NCBI GenBank assembly: GCA_031267485.1
Contig: JAIRYY010000161.1
Span: 1 to 6,846 of the forward strand
DNA length: 6,846 nucleotides
Direction of reading: 5' to 3'
Source of the DNA: Tannerella sp.
GTDB taxonomy: Bacteria; Bacteroidota; Bacteroidia; Bacteroidales; Tannerellaceae
The notes beneath the pieces were generated by a model. That model was not told the DNA's origin and did no database searches. It saw only the letters and a list, made by a program, of their open reading frames with translations. Shown one piece after another: positions 1-6,846 of this stretch (positions are counted from its first letter, which is position 1; each line of letters opens with the position of its first letter). A program made the translations under genes and the position numbers.

Positions 1-172
1 GGTTTTCTGACTCATCCTCCCTTTCGCCGGCGCCTTCCCGACTTCAAAAAAAAGTCAGTGGCTATCTGAGAAATGCCGAGGTACAAAGGACTTACAGCTA
101 CGGGCACAGTTCCGGATTCGCACCGGATTCCCTTTTACTAACCGCCCGCGATTGCGACACGGTTACACCAGA
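1..172 (-). ncRNA. Cobalamin (B12) riboswitch, 3' end cut by window edge
   Basis: This is a cis-acting leader RNA that binds a cobalamin and usually lowers expression of the downstream gene when B12 is plentiful. Read on the minus strand, the conserved B12-box pieces come in the right order. A stem TAACCG/CGGTTA lies at 160-165 and 139-144. AAAAGGGAAT follows at 127-136. The hairpin with GGTGCGAATCC is at 111-127, and GCCCGTAGCTGTAAG (consensus GCCCGCAACTGTAA) at 91-105. GCCACTG is at 56-62, a GACTT/AAGTC hairpin with an A/T-rich loop at 40-56, GGGAAGGC at 32-39, and GATGAGTCAGAAAACC at 1-16. Only the last closing strand is missing, beyond the left edge. A strong promoter ends about 10 bp upstream. 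The regulated gene is not in the window; in Bacteroidales such switches commonly precede BtuB-type TonB-dependent receptors or cobalamin biosynthesis genes, but that is inference here. The 5' boundary is approximate. Confidence 0.93.
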
Positions 173-180
173 ATCGGCGA

Positions 181-211
181 CAAAAATACAATAACCCGTC
201 CACAATGCAAA
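181..211 (-). promoter_or_regulatory. Bacteroidota-type promoter of the B12 riboswitch
   Basis: On the minus strand, TTTG (208-211) is followed after exactly 19 bp by TATTTTTG (181-188), a full match to the Bacteroides -33/-7 consensus TTTG and TAnnTTTG. Transcription would start near 174-176, just before the first riboswitch stem. This placement supports both the promoter and the riboswitch 5' end. Confidence 0.8.
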
Positions 212-607
212 ATATTTTCACCGTTTTCGTCTGCCTAAATACATTTGAACATGAAAAATGCGGCGCCGTTACAGCATCGAAATAAGGGATTTCCTTTTTC
301 GCTTCATGCATCATCTTATTATATCCCGCACCGTGTCTGTCCTGTACGGCTGCCGCCGTGCGCGTGGCAGGGTCGCGTGGCAGCTGATATTTTACGTCAT
401 GCCGTTCGAACGATTCGCCCGGCTTTACTGTCGCCGGCAGGGGGTTTTCCACATTTCAGCTTTTCCTCCCGATTCCTTCACCGGGTTTTTCGACCGGGGA
501 TAAAATTCCGCTTCCCCTGCGGGGATATCATTTTTTCTCTTCAGGATTAAAACATTTTATATGGACTGTGATACTTGGGGTTAAACCGTTGCTCTCCGCG
601 CCCTGCG
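212..607. other. Gene-free stretch, nothing firmly supported
   Basis: About 400 bp lie between the riboswitch promoter and the 21-bp tandem repeats. Short ORFs occur on both strands. None has convincing codon use or a recognised motif, and the longest minus-strand one would start at GTG and run through the riboswitch promoter and aptamer. Small structures are visible. The 10-bp sequence CGCGTGGCAG is directly repeated at 361-370 and 374-383. A hairpin TCCCC-TGC-GGGGA near 514-526 is followed on the plus strand by an interrupted T-run, so it resembles a weak plus-strand terminator. The stretch probably holds the 3' untranslated region of the histidine kinase operon plus spacer. Confidence 0.5.
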
Positions 608-712
608 GCCGGCCGCAAGACTTTTACAGCCGGGCGTAAGAGTCTTACAGCCGGGTGTAAGGCTCTTATAGCCGGCCGTAAGGGTCTTATAGCCGGGCGT
701 AAGAGTATTGGG
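608..712. repeat. Five tandem 21-bp repeats with internal palindromes
   Basis: Five consecutive 21-bp units start at 608, 629, 650, 671 and 692; the plus-strand consensus is GCCGGGCGTAAGAGTCTTAYA. The first and last units are the most diverged. Joined units create alternating inverted repeats. GTAAGA/TCTTAC with a one-base centre lies inside a unit (636-648), and CTTACA/TGTAAG with the loop GCCGGG spans a unit junction (644-661). The array begins about 30 bp beyond the stop of the histidine kinase gene, so it should be transcribed as part of its 3' untranslated region. Since 21 is a multiple of three, both minus-strand frames open across it translate as seven-residue repeats, but neither frame has support as a gene. 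Function is unknown. It may act as RNA structure, as a transcription end region, or as a member of a dispersed repeat family. Confidence 0.88.
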
Positions 713-743
713 GTGTGCCTTAACGTTTCCGGGGATGAATGAA

Positions 744-2192
744 TCACTGAAAAAGGGTTTCCCGTTCGATGGAAAAGACGAACTCCACTCCGCCGCCCGG
801 ACGCCGGCGTATCTCGATGGAGCCTCCGTGAATGAGTATGGCATTTTTTACGATGGACAGACCCAGGCCTGTTCCGCCCGCTTTGCGCGAACGGCCTTTG
901 CTGACGCGATAAAAACGGTCGAATATGTGTTCGAGATGTTCTTCGGCTATGCCGACGCCGTCGTCGCCGAATGAGAAGCGGTAGAAGCCGGGGGTTGCGG
1001 CGTCACATTCGATATAGAGGTTCACGCCTTCGCCGGCATAGGCAATGGTGTTGTCGACGAGGTTCCGGAAGACGGAGTACAGCAGCGAATAATCGCCGTT
1101 GCACACGAGCGACATGCCGGCGGTGCGGTTGTGTACTCTGATTTTCCGCTCGGAGAGCGGCAGGGAGACGTCGTAGAGCACGGCGGCGACGAGCTCGGCC
1201 AGATCCACCTCTTCGCGGACGATAAGCGTGGGCGCCTCGTCCATCCGGTTGAGGATCGCAATGTCGGAAAGCAGGGACGAGAGGCGGGTGCTTTGCTTGT
1301 AACACTTTTCGATGAAGCTGTCGCGCATCTCCTCCGGGAGGTCTTTCGCGTTTATAATCGTTTCGAGGTATCCCCGGATGCTGCTTACCGGCGTGTTGAG
1401 TTCGTGGGAAATATTCTGCGTAAGCTGCTTTTTGAGCAACGCCTGTTCCTCCCGGTGCTTGAGCACCCGCTCCTGTTCGACGATGAGCGCCTGCTGCGTT
1501 TTCTGCAGCCGGGTATATATCTGCACGATATGGCGCGATATTTCGCCGAGTTCGTCGTTCGGGAAATGCACGGGGTATCCGTCGATGTCGCCGTGTTCCG
1601 CCCTCGTTGCAAAGTCCTTGAGACGGATGATGTTCTGTCCGAGAAGGCTTGTCATCTTGTAGAAAATGATGATGAAAACCGCCAGAATCAGCAGCGTGAC
1701 CGTCAGGAAAAGCGGGTCGGCCTTCAGGCTCGCGGCGAGGATGGAATCGTACGGAACGGCCGAACGGATGATGTAGTGATCATACTTCTTTGCCGAGAAG
1801 AAATATACGCTGTTGACCATGGCCGACCGGCGGATATCGCATCCGAGGCCCTTTTCCCTGGCCAGCCTCACTTCCCTGTGCCTGCAGTTCGTCTCGTGGA
1901 GGGTGAGATCGGGGAACTCCGAATCGTACAGTACCCTGCCCGATAAATCGAGCAGCGAAAAACGGGAGAGGTCTTCCAGGTAAAAGTCCTCGACAGGCAG
2001 GCCGCGCCTCAGCTCCAGGTCGATGAAATCGTTGTAGCCTATCAGTTTACAGTTCAGCAGGTCTATTTTATACTGCTTCTCCCTCATGTACTGAAAAATA
2101 ATGAAACACAGGCTAATCAGCAAAATAACAAATACCACCCATCCGAAAAGCCGTATGTGAAACTCCGGATATGTCTTTTCCGCAACATTCAT
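744..2192 (-). CDS. Membrane sensor histidine kinase (PhoR-like)
   Basis: This is the sensor of a two-component system: it autophosphorylates on histidine and passes the phosphate to its partner regulator. The product is 482 aa when started at the ATG at 2192. A TTG six bases upstream is in frame but less likely, and no Shine-Dalgarno sequence decides between them. A transmembrane helix lies at about residues 14-35, then a periplasmic sensor region of about 120 residues (with a 'LLDLSGRVLYDSE' stretch typical of PAS/Cache-like sensors), and a second helix at about 160-178. A HAMP-like linker and a coiled-coil stretch precede the H-box NISHELNTP with phospho-acceptor His263. The ATPase domain shows the N-box RNLVDN (376-381), DDGVGI (410-415), FDRFYR and GTGLGL (440-445). 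All catalytic motifs are intact. It lies directly downstream of the response regulator, almost certainly in the same transcript. The signal sensed is unknown; PhoR-like is a family resemblance, not proof of phosphate sensing. Confidence 0.95.
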   Translation of the reverse strand: MNVAEKTYPEFHIRLFGWVVFVILLISLCFIIFQYMREKQYKIDLLNCKLIGYNDFIDLELRRGLPVEDFYLEDLSRFSLLDLSGRVLYDSEFPDLTLHETNCRHREVRLAREKGLGCDIRRSAMVNSVYFFSAKKYDHYIIRSAVPYDSILAASLKADPLFLTVTLLILAVFIIIFYKMTSLLGQNIIRLKDFATRAEHGDIDGYPVHFPNDELGEISRHIVQIYTRLQKTQQALIVEQERVLKHREEQALLKKQLTQNISHELNTPVSSIRGYLETIINAKDLPEEMRDSFIEKCYKQSTRLSSLLSDIAILNRMDEAPTLIVREEVDLAELVAAVLYDVSLPLSERKIRVHNRTAGMSLVCNGDYSLLYSVFRNLVDNTIAYAGEGVNLYIECDAATPGFYRFSFGDDGVGIAEEHLEHIFDRFYRVSKGRSRKAGGTGLGLSIVKNAILIHGGSIEIRRRPGGGVEFVFSIERETLFQ

Positions 2193-2243
2193 AACCAAAA
2201 TCAGTAAAAGTCCATTTATCTCCGCCGCAACCCTCGTCCGGCG

Positions 2244-2936
2244 TTACATCTCGAAACAGTATCCATATCCCAGCCGGGCTACGATATTCCGGTCGTACGG
2301 CGTGATTTTCTTCCTCAGCCGGGTGATATGCACATCCACCGTACGGTCTGTGACGAACACGTCGTCCGGCCACACGGTTTTGAGCAGTTCCTCGCGCGAA
2401 AAAACCCTTCCGGGCTTCTGCAGGAGGAGGTGCAGTATCTCAAATTCCTTTTTTGTCAGCGAGGTGTCCGCATCGTCGACAAAGACTTTTTTGGACACCC
2501 TGTCCAGCGTCAGCCCGTCGTAGCGCAGCGTTTCGCCGTCCTGCCCGTAAACGCCTCCGCCGCCGCCGCTCCGGCGGAGCACCGCCTCGATGCGCGCCAG
2601 GACTTCCTTGATGGAAAAAGGCTTGGCGATATAGTCGTCCGCCCCCAGGTTCAATCCGCTGACGATGTCATCCTCCGAGCCTCTGGCCGTGCAGAAAATA
2701 ATCGGAAGCGAGGCCAGCGACCTGTTTTTCTTGACGATACCCGCCATCTGAATGCCTGAAATATCTCCCATCATGATGTCGATGATAAGCAGGCAGTATA
2801 CCGAAAGATCCATGCTCAGCGCTTCTTCGGCCGACAAGGCCGTATCCACCCCGTAACCGGCTTTCTCAAGATTGAATTTGAGTATCTCGCAAAGATTCTC
2901 CTCATCGTCAACAACCAAAATACGTTTTCTCTCCAT
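2244..2936 (-). CDS. OmpR/PhoB-family response regulator
   Basis: This is a 230-aa DNA-binding transcription factor activated by phosphorylation from the adjacent kinase. The receiver domain spans residues 4-120, with the acidic pocket Asp10/Asp11, phospho-acceptor Asp53 in IIDIMM, the switch Thr83 and conserved Lys105 in 'AKPF'. A short linker containing five glycines (124-128) leads into the winged-helix domain (about 137-230). Its recognition helix region is RTVDVHITRLRKKI, and it ends in the usual GYGY-F hairpin. Length and layout match the family, so the protein looks complete and functional. The ATG at 2936 starts right at the conserved 'RILVVDDEE' strand. The kinase gene follows after about 50 bp. 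Upstream the gene faces a long inverted repeat, and no Bacteroides-type promoter is seen between it and typA. It may therefore be read through from typA or use an unrecognised promoter. Target genes are unknown. Confidence 0.95.
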   Translation of the reverse strand: MERKRILVVDDEENLCEILKFNLEKAGYGVDTALSAEEALSMDLSVYCLLIIDIMMGDISGIQMAGIVKKNRSLASLPIIFCTARGSEDDIVSGLNLGADDYIAKPFSIKEVLARIEAVLRRSGGGGGVYGQDGETLRYDGLTLDRVSKKVFVDDADTSLTKKEFEILHLLLQKPGRVFSREELLKTVWPDDVFVTDRTVDVHITRLRKKITPYDRNIVARLGYGYCFEM

Positions 2937-2963
2937 AAGAGCGTAGTTAGTGATTAATGTTTT

Positions 2964-3124
2964 AGTGATTAATGATTAGCGTATGTTAGTGTTTAGTGTT
3001 CTAGTGATTAGTGATTAGTGTTTTTTAGTGTTTAGTCCCTGTCTCCATTAATTAATCATTAACCATTAATCACTAATCACTAATCACTAATCACTAATCA
3101 CTAGAACACTAATCATTAATCACT
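2964..3124. repeat. Long inverted repeat of heptamer arrays
   Basis: The gap between typA and the response regulator is filled by an A/T-rich inverted repeat. The core is a perfect 28-bp match between 2993-3020 and the reverse complement of 3085-3112, separated by a 64-nt loop. The arms continue outward: 2964-2975 pairs with 3113-3124, with about 17 unpaired bases on the left side only. Each arm is made of 7-bp units, TTAGTGA on the left and TCACTAA on the right. The right arm holds five perfect consecutive TAATCAC units (3067-3101) followed by variants. The RNA could fold into a long hairpin in either direction of transcription. No coding capacity or transposase is seen, and no flanking target duplication is obvious. 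It may work as a terminator or attenuator between typA and the regulator operon, or be a non-autonomous repeat element. Confidence 0.9.
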
Positions 3125-3135
3125 GATCATTGCTG

Positions 3136-4932
<1,797 letters not shown>

Positions 4933-4956
4933 ACGTAAAATGAATCTTTCAAGGGG

Positions 4957-4987
4957 CAAATGTACGGCAAGTTGGGGGTAATACAAA
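4957..4987 (-). promoter_or_regulatory. Bacteroidota-type promoter of typA
   Basis: On the minus strand, TTTG (4984-4987) is followed after exactly 19 bp by TACATTTG (4957-4964), matching the Bacteroides -33/-7 consensus. The predicted start of transcription is near 4950, leaving a short leader of roughly 17 bases before the typA ATG. It has the same 19-bp spacing as the riboswitch promoter in this window. Confidence 0.8.
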
Positions 4988-5195
4988 ATAATTCCATTTA
5001 TTTTTACATAATTGCCTGTGGGGGAGCGGCGGATGACGCCTGTCCAGGGCGCGGTGCGAAACCGGCTTTCCGCACGCCGCACTCCGCGGGAAAGCGGCAC
5101 GCACGCCGCAACTTTCCGGCAACGGGCGCGGCAATGAAATTTTGAGACAGCCCCCGATTACAATGCTCGACACATCAAATGCGGGACTTTAAGAA
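4988..5195. other. Intergenic region with GC-rich alternative hairpins
   Basis: No gene is seen between the typA promoter and the small ORF at 5196. The sequence CGCACGCCGCA occurs twice (5071-5081 and 5100-5110). Between the copies, GGAAAG (5089-5094) can pair with CTTTCC on either side (5066-5071 or 5112-5117), giving two mutually exclusive stems. No clear T-run follows on either strand, so a classical terminator cannot be claimed. The A/T-rich part (about 4980-5010) is the upstream portion of the typA promoter region. Confidence 0.5.
5140..5155 (-). other. Possible remnant insertion-sequence end
   Basis: Read on the minus strand this is GGGGGCTGTCTCAAAA, which resembles terminal inverted repeats of some bacterial transposons (ends beginning GGGGCTGTCTCA are familiar). 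No matching inverted copy and no transposase are visible in the window, so it could be chance or a solo end left by deletion. Confidence 0.2.
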
Positions 5196-5330
5196 TCAAC
5201 TTCGGTTTCCGCCGTTCTTTTTACGTCTGCCGCCGGGAAAACGTTTCTTTAATTCTTCGCACACAGCCTTGGCGCCGGAAATATCCTGACGGACAGCCAT
5301 TTTTACGGAATTGTAAAAATCATGGTTCAT
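5196..5330 (-). CDS. Possible small basic protein overlapping the upstream gene
   Basis: This is a candidate 44-codon ORF from the ATG at 5330 to the TGA at 5196-5198. Its start lies 11 bases inside the end of the large upstream gene in a different frame, an arrangement that allows translational coupling. The predicted peptide contains a helix-like segment (DISGAKAVCEELKKRF) and a strongly basic C-terminus rich in Lys, Arg and Gly. It has no signal peptide or membrane segment. An internal Met at residue 11 would give a 34-residue version. I do not recognise it, and it could be a chance ORF or the remains of a longer gene. The overlap and protein-like composition are the only support. Confidence 0.35.
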   Translation of the reverse strand: MNHDFYNSVKMAVRQDISGAKAVCEELKKRFPGGRRKKNGGNRS

Positions 5331-6846
5331 ATACCTTGACGCATCCACCTTCCCTGTCCAATACAATTTTCTTTCCGGAAGAAGGCGCGGATTTGCGCTG
5401 CTCCTGCGAGTTTGGCGATGCGTCGACACGCACCAACAGAAGACCAGCCCTAGAAATTTCGGAATCTGAAATCACGGTAATTGCGAAATTGTAAGTACGG
5501 CCGACCGTCGATATTCCTTCGACACAATATTCACATTCATATACCATGGAAGTATATGTCATCGTCAAATATCCTTCATCATATAGATAGTTTCCCACAT
5601 AACCCCAGCCATATTCGCCATCATAAAAATACCAATTCTCAGTGAATGTTCCATTAGGGAAAAAGGTTGTAATAGCGCGCCCATAACCCAAGAATATACT
5701 TCTGCCGTCCTCGTCACTGCCCCAATTTTCTACAGGATTACTCCATGCCCCGACCAAATCAAAATTTGTCGTGAACGACTTTTCCTCACCATAGGAGGGT
5801 GTGCCGTTGAAGATGATGACGGGACGGTAATAGTAGGTGGTGTTAGCCTTCAGGCCGGTTGCTTCGATCGTTTTCCGAAACTGTTTGTTGACTTGCAACT
5901 GCAGGAAGTCGGATGTCCTCATTTCGCAGGGGAGCATGGCTGTATAGGCAGGATTGGGCTTGGTGTCGAGGCAAACTCCCCATTTGAAATTGTCACGCTG
6001 CTGTTCAAAATATTTCCAGTCAAAGTCGTAGATGAGCGTCATGTTTATTTTAGCCGAATTGGGGCTTACGTCCTGCGACCGGTCGAATATGCCGGCCTCC
6101 GCTTTCAGAAAGAACTGCACGGTTTCTTTCATATTATCATCGGCAGCATGTATGAGATCGTTTGCGGCTGTAAAGGCTTCGTTTAATGTTCCTCCGACAC
6201 AGCCGATAACAGAAGCTATTGCCAATTCGTATTTATGTGTTGCGTAGGCAACCATAATTTCCGCAACCGCACCGGCACATGATGCTGCCGTACCTATTGC
6301 AGAAATCGCATTATACAGGGGTTCGGCAGGCGTACCTTTGGCTGCATCGCCGAAAAAACCGGCTAAGGCCGCCCCGCACCCAACCATTGTAGTCAGGTTG
6401 CTCCAATTATGATAGAAGGCGGTCAACTTAGGATTGGTGCTGATAAATAAGGATGCTCCGCAGAGAACGGTATTTATAGTAGAGGTTATGGCGGTCGGCA
6501 CAGAAATCTCCATGCCGGCTCTCGTAACCGGCAGGATTCCGCCGTAAGCTATGCTGTCTTCTTTAAACAGCAATTCCCCGTTTTGGAGAACAGTGAGGCT
6601 AAACGTTTCGTCCTGATAGTTGGAAAACAGGAAGGTATATTCCTCTACCGTCATTGTTGAAGGAAGGCCGCTGTCGTTAAACCCGATAGCGGTCAGAAGC
6701 TCTTCCTTTTTAGCGTCATAGAGCGCGAAACCTTCCGGTCTGTTCTCCCGGTATTTGTAAAGGTAAAACGTGCCGTTGTTTTCCACTACTGCAGCATCCC
6801 ATTCTCCCAGAACCTCTCCAAGTTCATGGCTTTTGTCAATGTATAC
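5320..6846 (-). CDS. Partial multidomain protein with FN3-like and lipocalin-like domains
   Basis: The frame is open to the right edge (first codon 6844-6846), so the true start is outside the window; the GTG at 6786 is internal. The visible 508 residues end at the TGA at 5320-5322. Residues 1-115 look like an all-beta region of secreted Bacteroidales proteins. Residues about 118-232 form a Gly/Ala-rich hydrophobic block of about four helices, each with one Cys (129, 157, 190, 216). Residues about 265-360 resemble a fibronectin-III domain ('ATGLKANTTYYYRPVIIFNGTPS'). Residues about 363-470 resemble a lipocalin-like domain ('LVGAWS', then 'TTFFPNGTFTENWYF') and carry a CEYC motif. The tail is polar. 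Such domains suggest an exported lipoprotein or surface protein, but the N-terminus needed to see a signal peptide is missing. The gene looks clearly more A/T-rich than typA and the kinase, suggesting an accessory or acquired gene. No specific function can be named. Confidence 0.85.
   Translation of the reverse strand, partial: VYIDKSHELGEVLGEWDAAVVENNGTFYLYKYRENRPEGFALYDAKKEELLTAIGFNDSGLPSTMTVEEYTFLFSNYQDETFSLTVLQNGELLFKEDSIAYGGILPVTRAGMEISVPTAITSTINTVLCGASLFISTNPKLTAFYHNWSNLTTMVGCGAALAGFFGDAAKGTPAEPLYNAISAIGTAASCAGAVAEIMVAYATHKYELAIASVIGCVGGTLNEAFTAANDLIHAADDNMKETVQFFLKAEAGIFDRSQDVSPNSAKINMTLIYDFDWKYFEQQRDNFKWGVCLDTKPNPAYTAMLPCEMRTSDFLQLQVNKQFRKTIEATGLKANTTYYYRPVIIFNGTPSYGEEKSFTTNFDLVGAWSNPVENWGSDEDGRSIFLGYGRAITTFFPNGTFTENWYFYDGEYGWGYVGNYLYDEGYLTMTYTSMVYECEYCVEGISTVGRTYNFAITVISDSEISRAGLLLVRVDASPNSQEQRKSAPSSGKKIVLDREGGCVKVYEP

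Noticed and set aside
138..452. Minus-strand ORF of 104 codons in the left region
   Set aside because: It begins at GTG, crosses the riboswitch promoter and ends within the aptamer; no motif is recognised and its position contradicts the better-supported RNA element.
245..550. Plus-strand ORFs (101 and 81 codons) in the left region
   Set aside because: Overlapping frames with Arg/Phe/Cys-rich, non-protein-like composition and no motif; judged to be chance.
547..844. Two minus-strand ORFs coding for seven-residue repeats (LRPA.. and LTPG..)
   Set aside because: The repetition follows simply from a 21-bp DNA repeat read in two frames; one frame also overlaps the kinase 3' end, and neither has independent support as a protein.
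1131..1946. Long plus-strand ORF antisense to the histidine kinase
   Set aside because: The opposite strand encodes an intact kinase with all motifs; the antisense frame is a by-product of GC-rich codon use.
744..2936. Identity as the RprX/RprY or phosphate PhoR/PhoB system
   Set aside because: The general architecture fits many Bacteroidales kinase-regulator pairs; nothing in the sequence or neighbours (no phosphate transport genes) supports a specific name.
2938..3130. Heptamer arrays as a CRISPR array or tRNA-like region
   Set aside because: Units are 7 bp with no unique spacers, and the arms are mutual inverted repeats; no tRNA fold features are present.
4933..5100. In-frame upstream extension of typA by 56 codons
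   Set aside because: The added residues have no family similarity and cover the promoter and predicted transcript start; the ATG at 4932 gives the conserved family N-terminus.

Overview
The window reads as part of a chromosome from the order Bacteroidales (phylum Bacteroidota). Two exact matches to the Bacteroides-type sigma promoter (TTTG, 19-bp spacer, TAnnTTTG) are present, start codons lack clear Shine-Dalgarno sequences, and the two-component proteins look like the PhoR/PhoB-like pairs common in that order. Species cannot be named from the sequence alone. Every feature with a supported direction points along the minus strand, so the window is best read from high to low coordinates.

Right part (6846 to 5196): the 3' part of a large, composition-distinct gene, cut by the window edge. 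It encodes a probable exported multidomain protein with a glycine/alanine-rich hydrophobic block, a fibronectin-III-like domain and a lipocalin-like C-terminal domain. A possible 44-codon ORF overlaps its stop by 11 bases. About 200 bp follow without a gene, holding GC-rich alternative hairpins and a short motif resembling an insertion-sequence end.

Middle (4987 to 3136): typA/bipA, a ribosome-associated translational GTPase, complete at 598 aa, with a well-matched promoter about 25 bp before its start codon. Between typA and the next gene lies a long inverted repeat built from heptamers (TTAGTGA / TCACTAA), with a perfect 28-bp stem and a 64-nt loop. No match to the phylum promoter is visible in that gap.

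Left-middle (2936 to 744): an OmpR/PhoB-family response regulator followed 45 to 51 bp later by its membrane sensor histidine kinase, very probably one transcription unit. Just after the kinase stop are five tandem 21-bp units whose halves form alternating palindromes.

Left (607 to 1): about 400 bp without a convincing gene, then a second promoter and a cobalamin (B12) riboswitch running off the left edge. The regulated gene lies outside the window and is likely to concern B12 uptake, B12 synthesis or a B12-independent alternative enzyme. The genes do not form one pathway: the window joins housekeeping (typA), signalling (response regulator and kinase), an accessory surface-type protein and the start of a vitamin-regulated locus. 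The most unusual content is the two structured repeat arrays between genes.
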